In this document: piece after piece, positions 35,601-46,640 of the stretch
Layout of the letters: each line of letters opens with the position of its first letter
How positions within the stretch are numbered: the first letter of the stretch is position 1
DNA from: Tulasnella sp. 424
Taxonomy: Eukaryota > Basidiomycota > Agaricomycetes > Cantharellales > Tulasnellaceae
DNA: 64,000 bases
Reading direction: 5' to 3'
Assembly: GCA_019633425.1 (NCBI GenBank)
Contig: WSUB01000047.1
Span: 181,725 to 245,724 of the forward strand
Program-made: the position numbers and the translations under genes
The notes under the pieces: model-generated
What the model saw: the letters and a program-made list of their open reading frames with translations, nothing else
The model's database searches: none
Told to the model about the DNA's origin: nothing

Positions 35601-36913
35601 ACGCTACACCAAGTTCTTGCGCATCCAGGAGCTGGGCTTTTGAGTCAAGTCGCTTGGTCACCAGATGGGAAGTACTTGCTCACGAGGACCTTCCGGCATG
35701 TTAAGATTTGGGTTGCGGAAGTGAGTCCAAAAGCAGAACTTCGCAGAGGGTGTCCGATCCTGACAAAGTCTCCCGCCTGCAGACGGGTGTCTTGAAACAG
35801 ACGATCCCTTTCAAATCTAAGATCGAAGCTGTGACGTGGATGCCTACCGGCGATTCTTTTACCTGTGTGGAAGGAAGCGTTGTACATATCATGGTATCTG
35901 GACCTTTCTGCGATAATTCGAGCCTTCCGCTTATTCTATCTCGGAAATAGGACTTGCAAGGGAAAATCAAGGCAGACCATTCATTCGAACGCTTGGATAT
36001 ACATGACGTAGCTTTCACACACGATGAGCAAAGGTGAGATGAGATGTGATTATCTGCATTAGATGGGAGAGAAATTAAAGGTTTTGATTACGGCAGGATG
36101 CTTCTGGTGGCTACTTTGCAGAGCTCGAGAGAGAACCTCAAGCCAAGCAAATCGAAGGCTGAGAAACGGATAATTGGTCGGCTACATGGTCGTTACCTAT
36201 GGGTTCCATTAGCTCACCTCCAAACTCCGCACTTAGTGTATCACCTCGAAAACAAGAAAGTCGAGTGCCAAGTTCCGGTTTTGGAAAACGTCTGTTCCGT
36301 GACTATTAGCAGCGACACTAGCAAAGATTATCTGGCTTTGATCTCCTACAAAGATACCGCACCCCCCGAACTCTGGCGAATCAGTGTGGTCAATATTGAA
36401 GATTTCCAAGAGGCCGAACTGCAGCTTCTGCAGACGTATCTGCCATCTGCTTCTGTGGGGCTTGCAGGACCATCATATCTAGGGCAAGTCCGAAAGTATA
36501 ACCTTGCTGCTCGTGACAGGAGCTGACTTGCCACCGCAAATATAGTGGTGCACAGGATCGATTCGTCAGTTGTGCAGGAAAAGGTAACTAGCTTGAATTA
36601 CTCTCAGACTTGAGTGTAAAGTACTGACTACTCCGTCGTAGATGGTGACATACACATTTGGGATCGTGACACGGGCCTATTGCTTCATTCTTTGCAAGGA
36701 GCGAACATTGTCAACAGCACCGCCGTGGATCTCACCGCCGTGGCTTGGAATCACTGCACTACGGGAAGATACATGCTTGCCTCTGCTACGAACGACGGAA
36801 CCGTCAGAATTTGGAGAGCTCAAGAACCTCCGGATAGTCAACCGTCGCGTGCTGAAAGCCCCACGCCCTTTGGACATCGTCCGAGTAACCCGGCCATCGG
36901 GCCTGCCGTCTAA
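32678..36913 (+). pseudogene. Membrane-anchored WD40 protein, copy II (lost splice acceptor)
   Basis: Nineteen exons correspond one-to-one to copies I and III: 32678..32699, 32749..32808, 32886..32975, 33041..33079, 33139..33196, 33259..33689, 33765..33872, 33930..34033, 34098..34117, 34178..34269, 34330..34342, 34408..34433, 34489..35720, 35783..35893, 35951..36033, 36097..36176, 36237..36483, 36546..36583, 36642..36913. Summed they would give 1041 open codons. However, the intron before the large exon (34434-34488) ends AA where copy III ends AG, and no alternative AG keeps the frame, so the mRNA is probably mis-spliced. The intron after 36483 has a GC donor (GCAAGT), a tolerated minor class. 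The long exon contains an extra Pro-rich repeat (PPPPTSPTP twice). Domains otherwise match copy I. It may be a very young pseudogene, or use an unusual splice isoform. Confidence 0.7.
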
Positions 36914-37225
36914 GGACATGATTTGTCGTACTCATGTCCCCTCTTCGATTATAAGCGTTGCCCACCTTTATTTTTAGTTTCATTTTTTTTTGCCGTATAT
37001 TTTTGGTGCGAAGCAATGATCTAGAGAGGGATTGAATTGTACACCTGGGAAACGTAGCATACGCAGGTTTCCAATACCACCGCGTAGATCTCCTACACGT
37101 GTAATATAAGGCTCGATCTTACCCGTTGTAGATGTCTCGATAGCACGTATCATCATCAGGCAACGACGCCGTCTACCGACATGTTTTCCAATTAGCCCTA
37201 ATCGACCGCACGATAATATTCAACA

Positions 37226-37330
37226 TACTAGCAAGGCTGACCAAATCAGGTTCGCGGCGAATAGGCTACTAAAATTATTGCTGGAGTTATTTGAGTAAAT
37301 CTGGATTCTCATCACTAGCCTCATAGAGGC
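37226..37330 (+). pseudogene. Promoter remnant of a lost fourth membrane-WD40 copy
   Basis: AGGCTGACC... through TGAGTAAATCTGGATTCTCATCACTAG resembles 32462-32550 upstream of copy II (AGGCTGATC..., TGAGTAAAGTTGGATCTTCATCACTGG). No membrane-WD40 coding sequence follows; the kinase gene starts 400 bp later. Confidence 0.55.
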
Positions 37331-37732
37331 ACGGCCATGATCATGAGGGAGGGCCTTGGCTTTCATGTCGCCTGAGTGCGCTCAATTTGGATCGCAAATC
37401 GCTTGACTAAGGATCTAGGTCACGTCTCTTGAGGCGACGAAGCTGAATTGGAACCTTGATAGTATCTTGTATTTATCTCGGAGACTGGACCTTACTTGCG
37501 AAGGAGGGCTGCTGAGACACCGTTTCCGGTTACGAAGGGAAAGCTGCCAGATCATTATCTGGGGGTAAATCTCGGGGATAAAGACGAGGATCTACAAGGT
37601 CTCAAGGCCCTCAGGTTTGAGGTCGTCAGTTAGTACGTCTTGACCACGCCATCGCCGTCAGTACCACGGCTGACAGGCCGTCGTGACGGCGGACGACGCA
37701 CGGCGCCAACTTAACCAGCGGAACAAATCGAG

Positions 37733-39368
37733 ATGGTTTCCTCCAAGTTTCTTCAGCAGGAGCTAACTGCATGTCTCATTCCACAGCTATGTGAGAAGCA
37801 GCCAGCCACGCTAGGCATGTCATTGTGCGAACGACACGCGGAGGGCACATGGCGCTCTCCGAGCGAAAACTTCTTCCCTAATCACACCACCTACGTCGCA
37901 ATTCTGACCAGCAAAAGCCCTTCCGCTATATCTCTTATGAAGCTTGAGACGGACGATACTGAGCCGGTGGGTCTCATAACTTTGTCCAAGATGTCCAGAG
38001 AGTACGAGCGAATCCTAAGGGCTAACCCTACTCGAGCTAGCATCCGGTACTCGAGGAACTAGCCTACCTCTTCATTTCTCCTCAAAGAATAACTTTAGGT
38101 GGCTCTCCGATTGGAGTTGGAGGCTATGGAGATGTGTTTCAAGCCAAGCTAGATGAATCATCGTCAGCATCCAAAGACATCGCCGTCAAGCAGCTCCGAA
38201 CGGGAGGAATATTCGGAGATCATCCACGCTTAACTAAGGTTGGCAATTTAACAATTGAATCTTGTGGTCGGATCTTCCGTGTTGATTTATTTCCCAGAGA
38301 CTTGCGAGAGAACTAAGAATCTGGGCAAGGGCCAAGCATCCTAATGTCCTTGAGCTTACAGGGTACTATTTCAGCGTCGACCACGCGATCGCTCAACTCA
38401 TATCCCCGTTTATGCTCCATGGCGATGTATTACACTATACGAATCGAACCAAAGCTAGCCTTGTACGGAGGGTCGCTTTTGTGAGTACAGCAAATTCACC
38501 CGTGTATCGCTGTACCACTTCACTCGGGGAAGAAGGATGCCTCCGGGTGAAGTGGTGCAGTAGCTAATCCTAAACCGCATTTTCTTAGGCGCGTAATGTG
38601 ACTTCGGGGCTGGATTACCTACATGGCTCACGACCACCAATTTGCCATGGCGATCTTAAACCGGTGATGCCTCTTTAGCACAACGCAATGACATTCGCTG
38701 ACAGATTTACAGGCCAACGTACTGATAAACGACAAGCTTGAGGCAGTGCTGTGCGATTTTGGCCTGGCTTCGTTTATTGATGACTCGGAATCCCATGTCT
38801 GGTCCGGCTTGACAACATCGCGGTCGATCAAGGGCTCAGTTCGTTACATGAGTCCTGAGCTTTTCCTGGATAATGAATCGAAGTACACATTGTCTAGTGA
38901 TGTCTGGGCTTGGGCATGCACAGTATTTCAGGTGGGTCCGCTCGTCCGGTCTCGCTAGCTTTTTCTGTCTCTTACGGGTTACATCGGTAGATTCTCACGG
39001 ACTTGCCACCTTATTCCGACGCCAAGGGCGATAGAGCAGTGCTTGGAGCTTTAATTCGCGGGGGTGCGCCTGGATCAATAAGCCTGTTACCCAGTTCAAG
39101 TCCGAACCACCCGGGGTCCCACGTCGGTCTCGCTATGAAAGCATTGGAGTCTACTATTCCGGCTTGCTGGGCCTGTAACCCGGTGGAGCGTCCTCCAATA
39201 TCTACAGTAAGCTTGCAGCTTTCGAGTCCCCTTTTGGAGCGAGAAGGATACGCTGAAGGGCATCAACCTTCTCTTTGGCGAACACCACGATATCACTACT
39301 TGATGCACCTGTCTCTCTTAGTGTCTTTGATGATTTTGGGGTTCTTTTTTTCTGCTTGTCATTACTAG
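37733..39368 (+). pseudogene. Protein kinase (TKL-like) with a one-base frameshift
   Basis: Exons 37733-38046 (frame broken), 38047-38238, 38298-38480, 38589-38663, 38713-38931 and 38991-39368. From 38047 on, introns are GT-AG and in phase. Kinase motifs in order: Gly loop GVGGYGDVF, IAVKQL (Lys), the alpha-C region, CHGDLKPANV (catalytic loop with HGD in place of HRD), CDFGLASF, the SPELF motif in place of APE, and SSDVWAWACTVFQ. It resembles the agaricomycete TKL/Ser-Thr kinases. The N-terminal exon (LSKMSREYERILRANPTRASIR) joins naturally to VLEELAYLFISPQRITLGG only if one base is missing around 38046, since the frames shift by one with no plausible intron. The kinase domain itself is intact, so a sequencing error is possible. 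Confidence 0.7.
38510..38560 (+). other. Intronic hairpin in the kinase gene
   Basis: 38510-38527 (CTGTACCACTTCACTCGG) and 38543-38560 (CCGGGTGAAGTGGTGCAG) form an 18-bp stem with two G-U wobbles and a 15-nt loop, inside the intron 38481-38588. It could be a small-RNA precursor, a minimal MITE remnant or a splicing element. Confidence 0.6.
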
Positions 39369-39744
39369 AATTTTTGTTTGCGCTTTTCGTCGTTTGAAGT
39401 TTCGTTATCTCAAGCTCTCCCTCCTATCCTTCCCTTTTGTGCACCTGCCCACCGTCCCGGGCCTCTGTTTCTTCTCTCTCTTTGTTACACGTACTTTCTC
39501 TATGTTATCTCCTATGCATTTTTGATCGTTAAGCTAGTTCCTTCTATGCCGTCGAGCTTGTCATATCTTTATCATTTATCCTCGTGGACCCTTGCAGTCC
39601 TATAGGATCTCGCGATTCCCAAACTAACGCGTCAGGGCCACACGCAACCTTTTTTTTTGGTGGTGTAAGGCGAAGCAACAACCATAGCGACTTTCATGTC
39701 GCACGTCATCGGTTGAAGAACGAGCAGCTGTCGGAGGCGGGGCA
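39369..39744. other. Spacer between kinase and truncated ELYS-like copy
   Basis: T-rich 3' flank of the kinase with no gene. Similarity to the ELYS 3' flank (46575 onward) begins around 39745. Confidence 0.4.
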
Positions 39745-41035
39745 TCGGACGATAGGCAACTTAAATCGCCCTAGGGGAAATAACATCGTAACGCAACATC
39801 CTACTCTTCTTCTACAATGCGCTTCACCTCCCCTCTCCTGGTCCTCCCACTTGCAGTTCTCCCACCAGTCGTCTTCCTCGTACTCGTCGTCGACGCCCGT
39901 CCGCTCGTCCTTGCCGAGGTAGTCGACGTCGCGAGATCTGGTTCCGCCGACGACCTCGCTTTCTTCCTATCCGGTGAAGCCGTTCTCCCACCGGTAGCTG
40001 ATGGCGTTGCGGAGAGCCTTGATGGCCGACGAACGATTCGGGGCTCGTCGTCAGTTGGGGGTGTTGACGCTCGAGCAGGAGCGGCGGGCTAGCTTCCAGT
40101 CGTTCGGGGGATTTGACTAGCGGTAGATTTCTTGGTAGTGGTAGCCGTGGCGGTGGCAGAGGCGCTTGACGGTGGGGCTTTCCTGCTCCCCGACCTCCCG
40201 CTAGTTCCATCTTTGGTGGACTCGACCTTGCTCTTGCCACCTCTCGTCTTCTTCATCGGTTGGGGCGTTCCACCTTCCTCGTCGTCCTCATCTCCAGTCG
40301 GGAATGATCCTGGTAAAGCCGGGCTTCCCTGGCCCGCAGCCTCCTTCGCCTCACTCGCGCCATACTCACGATCTCCTTGAATATCACGACGCGGCTCCTC
40401 CACCCGACTGCCCTGCGCAGCCCTCCCAGTAAACCTCTGACTTCTCCTCGACGCGTTCAAAACGAGCTCATCGTCGTCCGAGCTGTCTTCATCCTCTGCT
40501 TCCTCCCCACGAATCGCAGATGCGCTCGGCTGGAGCTCACTGAGCGACATATCACCCTCATTCCTCCGAGTGGAAGCCTCGGGAGACCTCGCCACCTGCC
40601 CAAAGCTCCTCTTCTTCATCATTCTCTGGTTTTGATCGACATCCACGGGCTTGGACGCGAGGAACAGCGAGCCACCGGCTTCAGGACCAGACGTCGAAGC
40701 ACCAAGCCCTTCCGCAGGCCGACTGAATGGGTTGGGGAGTTGTTGTTGCGGTTTTGCCAAGGGTGATACGGATGTCGAAGGTCCCGCGGAACGGTCTCCG
40801 AATAGGGTCCTCTGTACACCTCCTGGTGCAGCGTTCCCCCTGGCAGCTCCGCCGAGGGCCGGACTTGAGGCCGAGCTAACGGGGAGTTGGGGCACGGAGG
40901 ACCCAAGCATGTTGCCACTTACGGTAGAGACAGTAATCAAAGATCAAATCAATCAACCTTCCCTTGGATTCGTTGTGTCCGGGATCTTCGGAAAAGGTCC
41001 GCTGATATAGCCACGCGTACGTCGCGTGAGGTGAC
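39745..41035 (-). pseudogene. Truncated copy of the ELYS-like gene
   Basis: 39745-40905 corresponds to 46575-47736, and about 40908-41020 to about 48530-48645, of the full gene. The 800 bp between are deleted, and everything 5' of that is absent. The frame has a TAG near 40089 where the full gene has Lys in GSKPAAPARA. The 3' coding part is otherwise open for about 270 codons. It is a non-functional duplicate placed just upstream of membrane-WD40 copy III, mirroring the position of the full gene downstream of copy III. Confidence 0.8.
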
Positions 41036-41159
41036 AGCCAAGGGGAAGCCTGACAGCGTTTCGGATATCCCTCCGGGCCCAGAGCTTAACCCCGGACTAG
41101 GGCTGCTGAGGCATCATTTCCGGGCGGTTGGCGTTGTCGCCTGTGGAGGGGTTGCCGTA

Positions 41160-41275
41160 TAGAATTATCCTAATTATGCTGCCTACCTTTATATTTACTT
41201 TCACTTCCTTGCCACATACATGCATATGTCTTTTCGGTCGAAGCAATCTTGAGAGGACTAGAGTCTGGAGAACCC
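41160..41275 (+). pseudogene. 3'-flank remnant of a lost membrane-WD40 copy
   Basis: The sequence TACCTTTATATTTACTTTCACTTCCTTGCCACATA and its surroundings (broken here: TACCTTTATATTTACTTTCA near 41184) resemble the 3' flanks of copies I (about 32225-32300) and II (about 36955-37030), including the CGAAGCAAT block. No coding exon precedes it. Confidence 0.55.
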
Positions 41276-41595
41276 AGCAACAAGCTGGCCTCCACCCTAC
41301 TGTAGCTTCTCGCTCGTTTGATGCGGCGCGAGAATCCAACCGTAGTGAATGGATCAGTGACAAACTAGTCATATATTCTCTTGGGGCTTTAGATATGGGC
41401 GCTGGAACTCGGCGGCCTGCAAGCAAAGGGCCGAACAGCAGTCTGTAAAGTTTGGACTGTTACCCCGGAATAGACACGAGGAAGGCCGCTGATTGGTTGT
41501 TCCCACAAACCTCAGGCGCCGGTAAAAACCCCTTTGACCTCATTGGGTCCTATTAAATACCAGCACCATTTCCCTGTTTGACGTCCGTTAGAACT

Positions 41596-44500
41596 ATGGA
41601 CCGACCTCCGAATACAGAGCGTAAGTCCCTTCAGCGTTTATTCCTCCCCCCTGGTCCTCACTCTTTCCGGCAGAGGATGTGCCCATATCCAACGTTGAAC
41701 GACTGCCAGAGAACTCGAACTACCACCACCGTGAGTGCATTATTTCGACCAGTATCGACGGCGGAATTTTCGGTTGACAAATCTCAAAACGCATTCTTGA
41801 AAAGAACGGTTATCAATGAAGAGAAAGAAGGCTCTACTATCTTTATTAAATGAAATAGCTAGCTTGAATGCAGAGGATATAGATGCGGAAGCCGTCCCAG
41901 AGGACACTTGTGCGTTCAAATTGAGGTAGACTAGCCAGGTGAACGCTTGACTGACAGCATCGGCCTCACAGGGCCTGCTCATGTGAATGGAAGAGCCAAG
42001 GACCTGATCGGTGCGTCGCCCACTTCTCATCAATGAACTGAACGACATCTTTAACAGCGCCCCGTATTACGCTATAGTGGACGACCGGGGGCGAAGCGAA
42101 GATTCTGCTCTGTTCCAGGTCTTCGAACAGTGAGCGCCGACATCCGGGTGATTGACAGATCGATTTGCCTTCTTACTTCTTTCGAAGGCGCGTAATTCAT
42201 GTCGACGAACAGCTCCTCAATTTTAGTACCGCAACTCGGCCATTGGGGTCCTCAGTCGGCCTGATCTCCTCATCCTACAACCTCCGAGCCCGCTTGCAAC
42301 AAATCCTGCACCTCTTCCGCGAAAACGCCTCCGAGGCCTTCCCAAATAAAATCAAGAAAGTGCCAGTCAAACCTCTGCAGCCTTTATTGTCTCGAAAGCA
42401 GCTGACGAAATTCCGCAATTCGGCTGTTCAGCCGCGTTTGACCCGTGAGACGTCCGACTTGGAGGAGTTTCCGCATCAATTCGAGCTACTAGCGAGGGAC
42501 CTGGTAACGTTCTTGCACTTCTTGCATGATATCCCGGAGCTTGGGGATGAAAGCCTGATTAGGAGCGTCTTGAGCTTTGAAGAGGATTTGCAGTATTGGG
42601 CGTCGTGTTTGAGGGACTTCAAAGGTTGGCTGATTTGCCTCGTTCTGCTCGTCTGCGGAACCCCCTGACTAAGACCGGATCCCTGAATCAACCTGCAGGA
42701 CAATTTGGGCTTCCCCCGACTCAACGATATGTTAATGGCTTGACAAGAGAGATGGGCGAGCATTTGGGAGCTATCCGGGATGCTTTCATATCCTTTGTTC
42801 AGGATGGTACGCTGATCGGTTCTTCCAAACTAAAGCTGGAATGCTGAAGTTCTCATAGGTGTGCCCAGGATTAAGATGGCTCAAGTTGATGCTCAGAATG
42901 GACTTCTTAATCTGTCTTCTGTTGCGGCATTCTTCTCGGGCATCGCGGCTACAACTATTCAGGTGCGTCACCACATTATCGCGCATCATATAAAGGGGTA
43001 TAGTTGAGTTAAACTTCATTTAGTACATCATCGACAAGATTGAGTAAGCGTACCTGTCTTGTGGGGCTTGAGGCGTCTGTTGATGGACAATCTCTCGCAG
43101 CACCCGGCTCCAACAGGTCGTCGTCACCCTCTGGATCGCATCGATTATCTTTGGCATCGGAGCTGCTGTTAACTCTCAACTAGCTTACCAATGTACGCTC
43201 GGGTTTAATTTGGCTAGGCGAGCTCTAACGTTTATATTTCTCCGAGGAAAGGGCGAGCCGCCATGTAGTAAGCTAGACGGGTCCATCACTCGCCCTAGAC
43301 AGGAATCGTAACTAACGCGTACACCTTTAGCCGCTCACCACAATCGGCTATACCTGGTACGTAGTCCTCGAAGACTTGATGCTCGGAGCTAAAGTTTGCT
43401 CGACTGTCCATAGGCTTCGCGTCATTCTGGCTTACTCGTACCCCTTTGGTATTCCTGGCCCTGTCAATTATAGCTTTCTCTGCCGGGTTACTTTGCTACG
43501 CATACTCATCATTCCAAGGAACTCTAGTGACTGCCTGCACTACGGTATTCACCTGTCTGGCTTCTCTAGCGCCTTTCTCAGTAGCTGTCTGGCTGGCTAC
43601 CGAACGATTGGTCTTCGCCAAAGCCGAAGGAAGGAGAACATCACAAAATCTTACGAGGGAATGGAGGGGTGTTTCCCGTCGTCGGACCTGGTTGATTTGG
43701 GTACCCAAGGCTCCCTTGTCGTGGCTCAAGAAAGTCGCGATCAGGAGCATCGAGGTGTTGAGGAAGTTTGGCGATTCCCTGTCCTCCACGATTGAGAGGC
43801 CAACCGCGCGAAGGGGATCAAGTTCGATGGGCAGAAATCTTTTTGACATGGAGGAATACGCTGCGGGTCTGCCTACTCCTACCACCGCTACAAAGGCCGA
43901 AATGATGCGGTGGTTCTCAAATGTCAGTGACCCCAAACCGATCAGAGCACAAAGTCCACCGCCTGTGCATCAAGCCTTCGAAACCCACGAAATATCCTCG
44001 TCGCCAGTCCAAGAGCGGGCACCATGGTTAGGGCCCGGGCATCATACTACTCCGCCGCAGGACAGTGCACAAGATCCTCCACCGCCCCCAACGTCACCGA
44101 CACCAAAGATGACATTTGAAGATGACGCCAGGAAAGTTAGGAGTTTAGAACGCATGAAACCTACCCCAAAGTTGCAAACGAAGATTGGTCTAGAGAATCA
44201 CGCTAGGGAACGGTCGCTTACTCTCCCATCGTCGCCGGATGGTCAGGCGGATTCAAATGAGCGTTACGCGCCTCGACCGGCTCGACTCGCTGGACTCATA
44301 CCGGAGCTGAAGGCACTCAAGCCGATGCAGGAGATATCCGAGCGCGGAGGATTGGTCCGCCACCTGCAGTTCTCGCCCGACGGTAAATGGCTTGCGACGT
44401 GTGGTCACGGCACGAAGGCCCTTATTTGGAAGGTCGAAGAAACTGTGTCGCTACACCGATTTATTTTGCATCCAGGCACTGAGCTCTTGAGTCAAGTCGC

Positions 44501-45701
44501 TTGGTCACCGGATGGGAAGTACTTGCTCACAAGGGGTTTCCGGCATGCGAAGGTTTGGGTTGCAGAAGTGAGTCTAGACGCGAGGCTTCGTAGAGGGCGC
44601 CTAATTCTGACGACGTCTTCTACCTTCAGACGGGTGTCTTGATGAAGTCGATCCGTTGCATATCTAAGATCGAAGATGTAACGTGGATGCCTAGCGGCGA
44701 TTCCTTCACGTGTGTGGAAGGTAGTGTCGTGCATATTAGGGTATCTGGACCTTTCTCCAGAAAATTAGTTCTGCGGCTTATTTTATCTCGGAAATAGGAC
44801 CTCAAAGGGAAAATTAATGCAGACCATCCATTCAAACGCTTGGATATACACGACGTGGCTGTTACACACGATGAGCAAAGGTAAGATGAGATACTGTTAT
44901 CCGACTTAGATGGGATGGAAGATTAAAAGCATTGATCGCGGCAGAATGGTTCTGGTGGCTTCCTTGCAAAGCTCGGGAGACGACCTGATCATTGGTTAGC
45001 TTTGAGATGATCATCTATGGGTCTCATTGGCTTACAGCCCAAGCTCCACAGTGTATCACCTCGGAAACGAGAAGGTCGAGTGCCAAGTTTCGGTGTTGAA
45101 AAATATCCGCAACGTGACGATCAGCAGCGACACGAGCAACGGTTATCTGGCTTTGATCTCCTACGAAGGTACTGCGACCCCCGAACTCTGGCGAATAAGC
45201 GTAGTCAACACCGAAGATCACCAAGAGGCCAGGCTGCAACTGCTGCAGACTTATATGCCAACTGCTGTAATGGAGTTTGCCGGACCATCGTATCTAGGGT
45301 AGGTCGGAGAGCGTAATCACGCAGGTGACCAAAGCTGACCTTGCCATCGTAAATACAGTGGTACACATGATCAATTCGTCATTGGTACAGGGAGAAGTAA
45401 ATAGCGCGGACTGCATCCAAATTCAATTGTGTTTGCTGACCGTTCCATCGTAGAGGGCAACATACACATCTGGGACCGTGAAACAGGCCTGTTGCTGCAC
45501 TCCTTGCAAGGAGCAAACATCATCGGCAACACCCCTGAGGACCTCACGGCCGTGGGTTGGAATAACTGCGCTACTGGAAGATACATGTTCGCCTCGGGTA
45601 CGAGCGGTGGAACCATTAGGATTTGGACCGCTGAAGAAGCACCTCCGGACAGTCGGCTACCGTCTCGTACCGGAAGCCCCACACCTTCCGGCCCCGTTTG
45701 A
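41596..45701 (+). CDS. Membrane-anchored WD40 protein, copy III (19 exons)
   Basis: Model join(41596..41620,41674..41730,41805..41909,41972..42010,42078..42129,42188..42624,42699..42806,42859..42962,43024..43043,43101..43192,43252..43264,43331..43356,43414..44567,44630..44740,44798..44880,44945..44994,45052..45298,45359..45396,45454..45701): 1002 aa, all GT-AG, all phases consistent. The layout is as in copy I: basic start, helical domain, four membrane segments, Pro-rich linker, C-terminal WD40 domain. Exon 16 is 50 nt against 80 nt in the other copies, an in-frame loss of ten residues (the KPSKSRAEKR-type segment). Exon 1 and the C-terminal tail also differ in length. Apparently functional; role unknown. 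Confidence 0.85.
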
Positions 45702-46640
45702 GCAATCCGGCCATCGGGCTCGCCGTTTAAGGAGATAATACGCCGTATCGGTATCTTAGCCACCAGCGTGCGTTCGATACATTGCTTTATTTGATGGTGC
45801 TCCCTACCTTTAATTTGAATGTTCATTTCTTACTAAATACGGCGTGGTTGAGGTCGATAAAATAAGTCCTCGACCGATAGGATAGGAGTTGCACTATGTT
45901 GGGCTCGAATATTATGTAATGTCAACTCTGGAATATATTCCTTTTTCTATTTGATCGAAAACAGCAACCCTCGCGAGCTTGAATTGCCTGCTGGTCAGAC
46001 TTGTGTGCCTTGTTGAAATTCTCCTGAGACTCAACGTTGTTGACGCTCAGCTTGCGTACCCCGGAAGGCCAGCTGTGGTGTCGCGATGGTGATCCTTTTG
46101 TTCTAGGATCACTTATTATGTAAACCTAATATAGCCATATGCATATGCATAGTGCAGACTGGGGTGATAGTGACTAATCTGAAATAATGACATATAGGAT
46201 ATACAGTCAAAGACTGCAACTTGTTTTGCAGACGGTCGATACCACTGTTCCTCGGAAGATTGTCCAAATCGAGTGGGTAGCTGGAGAGTCTGTCCATTAA
46301 TGCAATTCATTCCCCAGATTCTGGCATAAGCAGTATGGACTGGTTAAACTGGACGTGTAGGCATGTCTGTTGTCGGTCTTCGTGCGATTGTTCTCTTATC
46401 TGGGGCTTTCGTTATCGCGTTACTCCGCCATCGAGACTCTCTCCTTCGACCAATGTACCGGAATGAATGAGCATCAAGGTGCTCAAGATCCCCGCAAAGA
46501 ATGGAAGGCAGTTCATATCATAGGCATGGGACGTTTGCCTTCACCCACGGCGCAAACAATGTTGCAACTCTTGCAGACGAGGAGTATGACGAGAGGCAGC
46601 TCAAATTGCCCTAGGAGAAATAATCTCGTAATGTGACATG
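45702..46640. other. Spacer between convergent genes
   Basis: 3' flank of copy III and, from about 46575, the 3' flank of the ELYS-like gene (duplicated at 39745). A small palindrome CATATGCATATG occurs near 46137. No gene seen. Confidence 0.4.

Noticed and set aside
40089..40940. Treating the truncated ELYS-like open frame as an independent gene
   Set aside because: Its start falls at the deletion junction and its stop is a point change relative to the full gene.
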